Source: Flavobacteriales bacterium (GTDB lineage Bacteria > Bacteroidota > Bacteroidia > Flavobacteriales_F > PHOS-HE28). Taken from it: a stretch of 39,521 bases of DNA. Where the stretch lies: assembly GCA_016788285.1 (NCBI GenBank), contig JAEUSW010000038.1, positions 1 to 39,521 of the forward strand, read 5' to 3'. The notes beneath the pieces are model-generated. The model searched no databases. It saw only the letters and a list, made by a program, of their open reading frames with translations, and was not told the DNA's origin. Below, piece by piece: positions 8,282 through 16,068 of this stretch (position 1 is the stretch's first letter; every line of letters begins with the position of its first letter). Both the position numbers and the translations under genes were made by a program.

Positions 8282-9850
8282 CTACTTGCCCCCCTCGGGG
8301 CGATCCACCACGATCCGTTCCGCACGGTTCGCCAGCAGCCACGCCGTATGGAACACCAGCCGCGTGCGCTGTTCCAGCAGGTCCGGCAGGATCTTCTCCA
8401 CCTCATCCCCGGGGCCATGGTAGTCCTCGTGCACGCCGCTGAAGTAGAAGATGGCCGGCACCCCGTTGCGCGTGAAGTTGTAGTGGTCGCTCCGGTAGTA
8501 GTACTTGTTGGGGTCGTCGGGCGCGTTATAGGTATAGTCGAGCTCCAGCGCGGTGTAGGTGCGGTTGGCCTGCTCGTTGATCGCATGCAGCTCGGTGCTC
8601 ATGCGGTCGCTGCCGATCACGTACACATAGGGTGCACCGGTGGCATGCGCGCTGTCCCGCCGCCCGATCATGTCGATGTTGAGGTCGGCCACCGTCCGGT
8701 CCAGCGGGAACACCGGATGCTCGCTGTAGTACTGCGAACCGAGCAGGCCTTTCTCCTCGGCGCTCACCGGCATGAAGAGCACACTGCGGCGCGGGCCCTG
8801 GCCCTCGGCCTTGGCGCGGGCGAACGCCTCGGCCATTTCCAACAGCGCCACCGTGCCGCTGCCGTCGTCATCGGCCCCGTTGTAGACCTCGGTGCCATCC
8901 TTCCCGATGTGGTCGTAATGCGCGGTCACCACGACGAGCTCGTCCTTGAGGTCGCGGCCTTCCACATAGGCCAGCACGTTCTCGCTGATCAGCTCGCTGC
9001 GCAACGGCGTGGCGCTCAGGACCAGGTCCGGTGGGAACGCGGCCGTGACCGGGCGGCGACGGGCCCGTTTCACCAGGCGGGCCTGCGTCCAACCCGCGCG
9101 GTCCAGCAAGGCGTCACGCAGGGCCGGTCCTGCGACGATCACTTGCAGCGCGCCCGGGCGTTCGGGCCGCCGCCGGGCACGCTCACCTTCATCGCCCGCC
9201 AGCCGCATGCGCGCACTGGAAAGTTGATGGCCGTAGGTGCTGCGGAGCTCCTCGAAGGACGGTGTGGCAAAGAAGAGCACCGAGGCCCCGGCCTGCTCGG
9301 CGGCCGCGGTCCATGCGCTCATGGTGGCCAGGGGGGAGGTCCCGCTCGACCCGCGGTCCACCACCACCAGGGCCTTCCCTTTGAGGTCCTGGCCGCGCAG
9401 CGCGGTGTCCGGAGGGAGCCCGGCGGGTGCGCACACCAGCAGCGCCTGTTCCACGCGCAGCTCCTGCTCCAACCGTTCATTGAAGTAGAACATCCCCTCC
9501 AGGTAGCGGAACGGCTTGCCGGCCACCATCACCACGATGCCACCGGGGCGCCTAACCTCCAGCACGAAGGGCTGGAAGTAGCCCTGCTTGATGCCGCGGC
9601 CCGCACCATCGGGCACTTCGGGGATCCCAAAGGCCTGGAACTGTTCGCGCAGGTAATCCGCGGCCATCTTCTGCCCGCGCTGGCCGGCCTCGCGGCCCTC
9701 ATAGGCATCGCTGGCCAGGATACCCAGATGCCGCATGAGGTCCGCCGCCGTGATGGTGGAAGCGTACCGCAGGGCCACGCTGTCCACTTGGGCCTGTGCG
9801 GCACCCGGCAGCACGAAGGCAAGGAGCACGCACCCGAGGAGCCGCCTCAT
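8282..9850 (-). CDS. Secreted M28-family zinc metallopeptidase, with PA-like insert
   Basis: A 522-residue protein. Residues 1-21 form a signal peptide (cleavage after AQA). The M28 zinc-binding pattern is complete: TAHYDHIG (His), NGADDDGSG (bridging Asp), EEKGLLGS (catalytic Glu and Glu ligand), NIDMIGR (Asp) and GVHEDYHGPGD (His). The segment before it (about residues 100-230, with the LKGKALVVVDRG motif) resembles a protease-associated insert. It likely trims peptides in the periplasm or outside the cell. Its ATG overlaps the rpiB stop (ATGA, 4 nt), so it is co-translated from the rpiB promoter. Confidence 0.9.
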   Translation of the reverse strand: MRRLLGCVLLAFVLPGAAQAQVDSVALRYASTITAADLMRHLGILASDAYEGREAGQRGQKMAADYLREQFQAFGIPEVPDGAGRGIKQGYFQPFVLEVRRPGGIVVMVAGKPFRYLEGMFYFNERLEQELRVEQALLVCAPAGLPPDTALRGQDLKGKALVVVDRGSSGTSPLATMSAWTAAAEQAGASVLFFATPSFEELRSTYGHQLSSARMRLAGDEGERARRRPERPGALQVIVAGPALRDALLDRAGWTQARLVKRARRRPVTAAFPPDLVLSATPLRSELISENVLAYVEGRDLKDELVVVTAHYDHIGKDGTEVYNGADDDGSGTVALLEMAEAFARAKAEGQGPRRSVLFMPVSAEEKGLLGSQYYSEHPVFPLDRTVADLNIDMIGRRDSAHATGAPYVYVIGSDRMSTELHAINEQANRTYTALELDYTYNAPDDPNKYYYRSDHYNFTRNGVPAIFYFSGVHEDYHGPGDEVEKILPDLLEQRTRLVFHTAWLLANRAERIVVDRPEGGK

Positions 9851-10284
9851 GCCTGTTCGATCTTCTCCACCCGCACCTGATGACGGCCTCCTTCAAAGCG
9901 GGCATCGAGGAAGGCATCCACCACGGCCAGGGCCTGCTCCACATCGATGAACCGGGCCGGAAGGGCCAGCACGTTGGCGTTGTTGTGCTCGCGCGCCAAC
10001 CGGCCCAGCTCGGGCAGCCAGGCCAGGGCCGCCCGCACCCCCCGGTGTTTGTTCGCGGTGATGGCCACCCCGTTGCCACTGCCGCAGATGAGGATGCCCA
10101 GGTCGGCCTGATGGCCCGCCACGGCGGCGGCCACCGCATGTGCATGGTCCGGATAGTCCACGCTCTCGCGCACATGCGTGCCCTTGTCGGTCACCTCCAC
10201 CCCGCGCGCCCGAAGGTGCTCCTTCACCGCGTGCTTCAGGTCCACGCCCGCATGATCGCTGCCCACGGCGATGTGTTGTGCCAT
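9847..10284 (-). CDS. rpiB: Ribose-5-phosphate isomerase B
   Basis: A 145-residue RpiB/LacAB-family enzyme that interconverts ribose-5-phosphate and ribulose-5-phosphate in the pentose phosphate pathway. SDHAG (Asp10-His11) binds substrate, ICGSGNG contains the catalytic Cys67, and DYPD and EHNNANVLALPAR are family landmarks. Length is normal. The ATG lies 4 nt after a -7 box, implying a leaderless transcript. It is the first gene of a two-gene unit with the M28 peptidase. Confidence 0.95.
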   Translation of the reverse strand: MAQHIAVGSDHAGVDLKHAVKEHLRARGVEVTDKGTHVRESVDYPDHAHAVAAAVAGHQADLGILICGSGNGVAITANKHRGVRAALAWLPELGRLAREHNNANVLALPARFIDVEQALAVVDAFLDARFEGGRHQVRVEKIEQA

Positions 10285-10288
10285 GCCT

Positions 10289-10296
10289 CAAAGATA
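10289..10296 (-). promoter_or_regulatory. -7 promoter box of rpiB
   Basis: On the minus strand TATCTTTG, an exact TAnnTTTG match, followed by AGGC and then the rpiB ATG (4-nt gap). Confidence 0.65.
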
Positions 10297-10698
10297 CCCC
10301 GGGCCACTTGTACACGATCCGATCGTCGATCGTGGTCGAACGTTGTGGATGATCGACCAACAACTTTTATCCCCTGCGAGTTGTCCACGTCGCCATACGC
10401 CAGGGGATCGTCAACAGCAAACGGATCTTCTACCCGGTTGTGCACCGGGGATCCCACCGGAACGGACCCGTTCGCGGACCGTGGGTTTTCAACCATGCCG
10501 CTGGCCGACGTTCTCCACGATCGTGGATGACCGATGCTTGTTCCAGGCCCACCGCGGGTCAGCGCAGCACCGACCATCCACAAAGCAGCCCGTCGCGGTG
10601 AACTACTTTTGATAACCCGTTCGTGCAAGCGGACGGCCCACCGATCATCCACCGTGTCCACAGCCCCTACTATATCATCTATTCTCTTTAAAGAGAGT
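10297..10698. other. Candidate replication origin (oriC): cluster of DnaA-box-like 9-mers beside an AT-rich tract
   Basis: The 441-bp gap between rpiB and the MORN gene has no credible coding frame. Nine-mers matching TTATCCACA at 7 or 8 of 9 positions occur at 10344-10352 (minus; 8/9, TCATCCACA), 10367-10375, 10381-10389, 10511-10519, 10522-10530 (minus), 10574-10582, 10645-10653 and 10654-10662, the last two directly adjacent. A palindrome TCCACGATCGTGGA lies at 10514-10527. The cluster ends at a 35-bp AT-rich tract (about 10664-10698) that could serve as an unwinding element. No exact TTATCCACA is present. parS-like sites 6-8 kb away support an origin-proximal location. The function is inferred. 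Confidence 0.45.
10683..10696. promoter_or_regulatory. 14-bp AT-rich palindrome upstream of the MORN gene
   Basis: TCTCTTTAAAGAGA is a perfect palindrome, 29 nt before ATG 10726. It could be an operator for the MORN gene or part of the unwinding region of the candidate origin. Confidence 0.45.
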
Positions 10699-10725
10699 GT
10701 TCATGGGATACGTGCCCTGTACCGG

Positions 10726-12237
10726 ATGATCGTTGTCGCCGTGCTGATCTGCGGCACCTTTGTGTCGACCGCTCAGGACGGCTTCACCCAATACCGCCAT
10801 GCCAACGGGACCATCAGCAGCGAGGGCATGCTGGTGGATGGCAAGCCCGAGGGCTACTGGAAGACCTATTACGAGAACGGCGTGCTGCGCTCCGAGGGCG
10901 GCCGCGAACGGTTCCAATTGGACAGCCTGTGGAAGTTCTATGCGCCGGAGGGCTGGCTCAGTTCCACGATCGAGTATGCCGAAGGCCGGAAGAACGGCGC
11001 GCAGCGCAAGTACGATGCTACCGGGGCCCTGGTGAGCGAAGAACGTTTCGTGGCTGATGTGCGCGAAGGCAACAGCACCTACTACCACGCGAACGGACAG
11101 GTGCACAAGGTGGTGCCCTTCGTGGCCGGCAAGGAGGAGGGGAGGGGCTACGAGTATGCCGAGGACGGCCGGTTGGTGGCCTTGCTGAGCTACGGTGGCG
11201 GCATGCTCCGCAAGCGCGAGGCCATCAATCGCATCGACGACGCCGGGCTCAAGCAGGGACCCTGGAAGGAGTTCCATGCCAACGGCCGGGTGAAATGGGA
11301 ATGCACCTATGTGGACGACAAGCGGCAGGGCATCTACAAGGAGTACGACGCCAGCGGCAGCCTGAAGCAGATGGTGAAGTACGACCAGGACCAGGTGGAC
11401 ACCGGCTCACGCGCGGCGATGACACTGACCATCAAGAACACCTATCACCCCAACGGGCGCGTGGCCAGCATCGGCAGTTACAGCAAGCAAGGCACCCGGG
11501 AAGGCCTGTTCCGTGAGTACGACGAGCAGGGCCAGGTGCGGTCCGCGGCCATCTTCACCGATGACCGCCTGATGCGCGAGGGCCCGGTGGATGAACGCGG
11601 TGTGCCCCAGGGTCGCTGGACGGAGTACTACGTGACCGGTGAGAAGCGCGCTGAAGGCGAGTACAAGGACGGCAAACGGGAAGGGGAGTGGACCTTCTTC
11701 CACCGGAGCGGTGCCGTGGAGCAGAAGGGGCGCTACCAGGCGGGCCAGGCCCAGAACCTCTGGAAGTGGTTCTACGAGAGCGGCAAGCTGCACCGTGAGG
11801 AGAACTACCGGAAAGGCCGGGAGGATGGAGCCTCGGTGGAATATGACGAAGAGGGCCACGTGATCACGCAGGGCGAGTTCATCGACGGCAAGCGCGAGGG
11901 CGCGTGGTTCTATCGCGTGGGCGACCACACCGAGGAGGGTGCTTACCAGGACGGGCTGAAGGAAGGGGAGTGGCGCCATACGTACGAGAACGGCAAGCGC
12001 AGCTTCGAGGGCTCCTTCGTGGGCGGTGAGCCCAACGGACGGCATCGGTGGTGGTGGCCCAACGGTCAGCTGCGCCTGGAGGGTCGCTATGCGATGGGCC
12101 TTCAGCAGGGCGATTTCGAGCACTGGTCGCCCGAAGGGCAGCTGCTGATCACCATCCGCTACAAGGACGGCCAGGAGGTGAAGATCGATGGCACCCGCGT
12201 GCCGCCGCCCTTCGAGAGCGGAGGCGACGCCCCTTGA
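10726..12237 (+). CDS. Exported MORN-repeat (YwqK-like) protein
   Basis: A 503-residue protein. A signal peptide covers residues 1-19 (MIVVAVLICGTFVSTAQ), so it is likely periplasmic or surface-located. The rest is about fifteen 21-25-residue repeats of the form G-x-W-x-x-[YF]-x-x-x-G-x-[LV]-x-x-E-x-x-[YF]-x-x-G-x-x-x-G, the MORN_2 / YwqK type. YwqK is often labelled an antitoxin, but no toxin gene is next to it and that name is not supported here. The start at 10726 is chosen for the signal peptide; longer in-frame starts would run into the candidate origin. Confidence 0.85.
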   Translation: MIVVAVLICGTFVSTAQDGFTQYRHANGTISSEGMLVDGKPEGYWKTYYENGVLRSEGGRERFQLDSLWKFYAPEGWLSSTIEYAEGRKNGAQRKYDATGALVSEERFVADVREGNSTYYHANGQVHKVVPFVAGKEEGRGYEYAEDGRLVALLSYGGGMLRKREAINRIDDAGLKQGPWKEFHANGRVKWECTYVDDKRQGIYKEYDASGSLKQMVKYDQDQVDTGSRAAMTLTIKNTYHPNGRVASIGSYSKQGTREGLFREYDEQGQVRSAAIFTDDRLMREGPVDERGVPQGRWTEYYVTGEKRAEGEYKDGKREGEWTFFHRSGAVEQKGRYQAGQAQNLWKWFYESGKLHREENYRKGREDGASVEYDEEGHVITQGEFIDGKREGAWFYRVGDHTEEGAYQDGLKEGEWRHTYENGKRSFEGSFVGGEPNGRHRWWWPNGQLRLEGRYAMGLQQGDFEHWSPEGQLLITIRYKDGQEVKIDGTRVPPPFESGGDAP

Positions 12238-12269
12238 TCGAACGCAGGCGCGATCGACCACCGCCTGTG

Positions 12270-12277
12270 TAAGTTCG
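12270..12277 (+). promoter_or_regulatory. -7 promoter box of the PAS sensor kinase gene
   Basis: TAAGTTCG, one mismatch from TAnnTTTG, 5 nt before ATG 12283. Confidence 0.45.
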
Positions 12278-12282
12278 ACCCG

Positions 12283-15200
12283 ATGAGCGGAACGGCCGGA
12301 GCGGACGCGTCACGGACCCAGGAGCTGGCCAAGGCCTACCTGGACCTTCGGCGTCAGTACGAGGACCTGGTGGACCGCAACATGGCCGGGGTGTTCCGCA
12401 CCACGCTGGACGGGCGCTTCCTGGAGTGCAACGCCTCGATGGCCCGCATCCTGGGCTATCCCGATCGCGATGCGTTGATGCGCGTGAACGCCACCGTGCT
12501 GTACCTGAACGAGGTGGACCGCGCGGACTACCTGCGCGAACTCACCGAGCGCGGTCACCTCATCAACCACACCATCCGCCTGCGCCATTACAGCGGCCGC
12601 ACCGTGCATGTGCTGGAGAACGTCTACCTCGACCGGACCGAGGAAGGCATCACCACCATCGCCGGCACGTTGATCGACCGGTCGCCCCAGGTGCAGGCCG
12701 AGCTGGAACAGCAGGCGCTGTTGGACAACTACCGCCGCCTTGTGGAGCATGCCCCCGAGGGCATCCTGATCGTGCAGGACGGTGTTGTGCGCTATGGCAA
12801 TCCCGCCGCGGACCTGTTGTTGGGCGCACCCAGCACCGGCGCGGTCCTCGCCGATGCCGTCGACCCCGCCCAGCGTTCCGTGCTGTCCGGCTGTCTGACC
12901 GATGCACGGCGCGATGGGGAGGGGGCGCCTGTGGAACTGGACCTGGTGCGGGCCGACGGCTCACGGTCAAGCGTTCTCCTGTCCACCTCCCGCACGTTCC
13001 ACGAAGGCGCTCCGGCCGTTCAGGTGCACCTGCGCGATGCCGAACGCATGCGGGCCACGATGCATGCGGGCCTGCGCGCCCAGATGGCCGAGGAGGTGAA
13101 CCGCGTGCTGCGGCAGGAGATCATGGACCATCGCCGCACACAGGACGAACTGCGGCGTTCGCGCCGGTTCGCCCGGAGCCTGGTGGACAGTTCCCTGGAC
13201 ATGATCATCGCGGTGGACGAGGCCGGGCTCATCACCGAGTTCAATCCGGCGGCCATGGTGCGCTTCGGCTATGAGGCGGAGGAGGTGCTCGGACGTCCCG
13301 CCCGCATGCTTTATGCCCGGGAGGAGGAGCATGTGCGCATCCAGACCGAACTGAACGCGCACGGCGCCTTCGCGGGCGAGGTGCACAACATCGATCATCG
13401 CGGCGAGGTCTTCCTCACCTTCCTGGCCGCATCGCGGTTGTACGATGAGCAGGGTTCGCTGCTGGGTAGCATGGGCGTAAGCCGCGACATCACCCACGCC
13501 AAGCGCGACCAGGAGGCACTGCGGGCCAGCGAGGAGCGATACCGCGACCTGTTCGAGAACGCCACGGACCTGATCCAGAGCGTGACCTCGGAAGGGCGCT
13601 TCGAGTACGTGAACAGGGCCTGGCGCGACACACTGGGCTACACCGCCGAGGAGATCGCGGGCCTCACGGTATGGGACGTGGTGCATCCGGACCATCGGGA
13701 TGCGTATCGTGCCCAGTTCGAGGAGGCCTTCGCCGGTGATCCGGGCGGCACCATCACCACGGTGCTGCTGGCCAAGGATGGCCGGCGCATCACCGTGGTG
13801 GGCAACCGCAACGTGCGCCGGGTCGACGGACGGCCAGTGGCCACGCGCGGCATCTTCCGGGATGTCACCCGCGAGCAGGAGGCCCGCGGGCTCGTGGAGA
13901 AGCAGGAGGCCAAGCTGCGCGCGCTATTCGAGAGCAGCGAGCACATGTTCTGGAGCGTGGACGAGCGCATCGCCCTCACCAGCTTCAACCAGGGCTACGC
14001 GCGGATGATCGAACGCCTCCATGGCATACGCCCGGAGATCAACCGCGACGGCAACATCCCCCGCCGGCGCTTCGCGAGCGAGGCGTACCATGCGTTCTGG
14101 GAGGAGAAATACCGCGTGGCCTTCACCGGCAGGCCGCTCCGCTTCGAGACCGAGCTCACCGATGCACAGGGGCGGTATGTGAGCAATGAGGTCTTCCTGA
14201 GCCCGGTGTTCAGCGCCGATGGGCGCGTGCGCGAGGTCTTCGGCGTGGGGCACGAGATCACCGAGCAGAAACTGGCCGAACGCACCGTGCGCGACCAGGC
14301 CGCCCGTCTCACCGCCATCTTCGAGAACAGCGCCAACATGATGGTGTGGACCCTTGACCGGGAATTCCGCATCACCTCGTTGAACGACCATTTCCGCGAC
14401 AGCAGCACGGAGGCGTTCGGCTACACCCCGCGGGTGGGCGACGCCTTCCTGGAGCACATGCTCGAACGCGTGGCCCCTGCCGAGCGCCGGTCCATCCGCA
14501 CGCACTATGAGGCCGCCATGAAGGGCAAGCCCCGTCAGTTCGAGGTGGAGATGCACGACACCGACGGCCGTACGCGCTGGGTGGAGAACTTCCTGAACCC
14601 CATCCGGGTGGACGGACAGGTGGCCGAGATCAGCTGCCTGGCCTATGGGATCACCGACAAGAAGGAGGCCGAGCGCCAGCTGATCGAACGCCTGCGCGAG
14701 AACGAGGTGCTGCTCAAGGAGGTGCACCACCGCGTGAAGAACAACCTCCAGATCATCAGCAGCATCCTCAATCTGCAGACCGCCTACGTGGGGCACGATC
14801 CGCGCATGCTCGACCTCATCCGGGAGAGCCAGGACCGCATCCGCTCGATGAGCTTCATCCACGAGAGCCTGTACCAGAACAAGACCTTCAGCAGCGTGGA
14901 CCTGTCGACGTACATCGATCGCCTGGCCCGCAATCTGGTGCTGAGCTACAGCCTGAGCGGGAAGGTCGAGCTGCGCACCGATCTGCAGCGCGTGGAGCTG
15001 GTGCTGGACCAGGCCATCCCCTGCGGGCTCATCCTCAACGAGCTCATCAGCAATGCCCTCAAGCACGGCTACCCGGACGACGCGGCGGGCGTCATCACCA
15101 TCGCGCTGTCCAGCCGCGACGGGCGCGTCACCGTGGAGGTGGCCGATGATGGGATCGGGCTGCCCGAGGGCTTCGACGCCGAACGCGATTCGAACCTCGG

Positions 15201-15303
15201 ACTGCAGCTCGTGGCCACCCTGAGCGAACAGCTCGACGCCCGCCTGGAACGCCACAGCGGCCCCGGGGTGCGGTATTTCCTTACTTTTGATCGCATCAAG
15301 TAG
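12283..15303 (+). CDS. Soluble multi-PAS sensor histidine kinase (HisKA_2 type)
   Basis: A 1006-residue cytoplasmic kinase with no signal peptide or membrane helix. Six PAS-like domains are visible at about 31-140, 148-262, 302-412, 420-535, 540-670 and 672-800, several ending in the PAC-type GITDKK or DITxxK motif, with a short coiled coil before the third. The dimerisation domain is of the HisKA_2 type: EVHHRVKNNLQII, phospho-acceptor His815 or 816. The ATPase domain (about 900-1005) has the N box NELISNALKHGYPD, VADDGIGLP and LGLQLVATLS. No haem or flavin signature was recognised, so the signal is unknown. The LytTR regulator starts 9 nt downstream and is its probable partner. Confidence 0.93.
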   Translation: MSGTAGADASRTQELAKAYLDLRRQYEDLVDRNMAGVFRTTLDGRFLECNASMARILGYPDRDALMRVNATVLYLNEVDRADYLRELTERGHLINHTIRLRHYSGRTVHVLENVYLDRTEEGITTIAGTLIDRSPQVQAELEQQALLDNYRRLVEHAPEGILIVQDGVVRYGNPAADLLLGAPSTGAVLADAVDPAQRSVLSGCLTDARRDGEGAPVELDLVRADGSRSSVLLSTSRTFHEGAPAVQVHLRDAERMRATMHAGLRAQMAEEVNRVLRQEIMDHRRTQDELRRSRRFARSLVDSSLDMIIAVDEAGLITEFNPAAMVRFGYEAEEVLGRPARMLYAREEEHVRIQTELNAHGAFAGEVHNIDHRGEVFLTFLAASRLYDEQGSLLGSMGVSRDITHAKRDQEALRASEERYRDLFENATDLIQSVTSEGRFEYVNRAWRDTLGYTAEEIAGLTVWDVVHPDHRDAYRAQFEEAFAGDPGGTITTVLLAKDGRRITVVGNRNVRRVDGRPVATRGIFRDVTREQEARGLVEKQEAKLRALFESSEHMFWSVDERIALTSFNQGYARMIERLHGIRPEINRDGNIPRRRFASEAYHAFWEEKYRVAFTGRPLRFETELTDAQGRYVSNEVFLSPVFSADGRVREVFGVGHEITEQKLAERTVRDQAARLTAIFENSANMMVWTLDREFRITSLNDHFRDSSTEAFGYTPRVGDAFLEHMLERVAPAERRSIRTHYEAAMKGKPRQFEVEMHDTDGRTRWVENFLNPIRVDGQVAEISCLAYGITDKKEAERQLIERLRENEVLLKEVHHRVKNNLQIISSILNLQTAYVGHDPRMLDLIRESQDRIRSMSFIHESLYQNKTFSSVDLSTYIDRLARNLVLSYSLSGKVELRTDLQRVELVLDQAIPCGLILNELISNALKHGYPDDAAGVITIALSSRDGRVTVEVADDGIGLPEGFDAERDSNLGLQLVATLSEQLDARLERHSGPGVRYFLTFDRIK

Positions 15304-15312
15304 CGCGCGCAC

Positions 15313-16068
15313 ATGGCCCAGACCAATGTCCTGGTCGTTGAGGACGAAAGCATCGTGAGCAAGGACATCCAGCACAGCCTCAAGAAGCTGGGCTACAATG
15401 TCGTGGGCGCCGCTGCAACGGGCGAACAGGCCGTGAAGCTTGCCGTCGAAGCACAGCCGGACATCATCCTCATGGACATCATGCTCAAGGGGGAGATGAA
15501 CGGGATCGAGGCCGCCACACAGATCCGCCAGGAGACCAACATCCCGGTGATCTTCCTGACGGCCTATGCCGATGAGAGCACCCTGAACAAGGCCAAGGTC
15601 ACCCAGCCCTACGGGTACATCATCAAGCCCTTCAAGGAGATCGACATCCACACGTCGATCGAGATGGCGCTGTACAAGCACAAGAAGGAGGCCGAGGTGC
15701 TCAAGGAGCGCGACCTGCTGTTCAATCTGGTGGAGAACCAGGGCAGCGCCAACGACCTGCTCTTCGTCAAGAGCAACAGCCGCCTGGTGAAGCTGCGCAT
15801 CAGCGACATCTACTACATCGAGGCGCTGAAGGATTACGTGGTGATCAACACGCTCAATGCGCGCTACACGGTGCACAGCACCATGAAGGACATCGAGAGC
15901 AAGCTGCCCGAGAGCGAGTTCGCCCGGGTGCACCGGTCCTTCATCGTGCGCATCGACAAGATCGTGGCCATCGAGCAGCCGAACCTGATCCTGGAGAACG
16001 ACAAGAAGGTGATCCCGATCGGGGGCAGCTACAAGGACGACCTGTCCCGCCGCCTCAAGCTCGTTTAG
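15313..16068 (+). CDS. LytTR-family DNA-binding response regulator
   Basis: A 251-residue regulator. The receiver domain (1-120) has the acidic pair ED at 10-11, phospho-acceptor Asp55 in ILMDIML, and the conserved Lys in YIIKPF. A linker helix leads to a LytTR DNA-binding domain (about 145-250: LVKLRISDIYYIEALKDYV, then FARVHRSFIVRIDKI). It probably forms a two-component system with the kinase 9 nt upstream. Its 3' end overlaps the 3' end of the convergent rnr gene by 14 nt. Target genes are not evident. Confidence 0.95.
   Translation: MAQTNVLVVEDESIVSKDIQHSLKKLGYNVVGAAATGEQAVKLAVEAQPDIILMDIMLKGEMNGIEAATQIRQETNIPVIFLTAYADESTLNKAKVTQPYGYIIKPFKEIDIHTSIEMALYKHKKEAEVLKERDLLFNLVENQGSANDLLFVKSNSRLVKLRISDIYYIEALKDYVVINTLNARYTVHSTMKDIESKLPESEFARVHRSFIVRIDKIVAIEQPNLILENDKKVIPIGGSYKDDLSRRLKLV

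Noticed and set aside
10726..12237. Annotating the MORN protein as an antitoxin because of YwqK similarity
   Set aside because: No toxin gene is adjacent, and the protein carries a signal peptide, which does not fit a cytoplasmic antitoxin.
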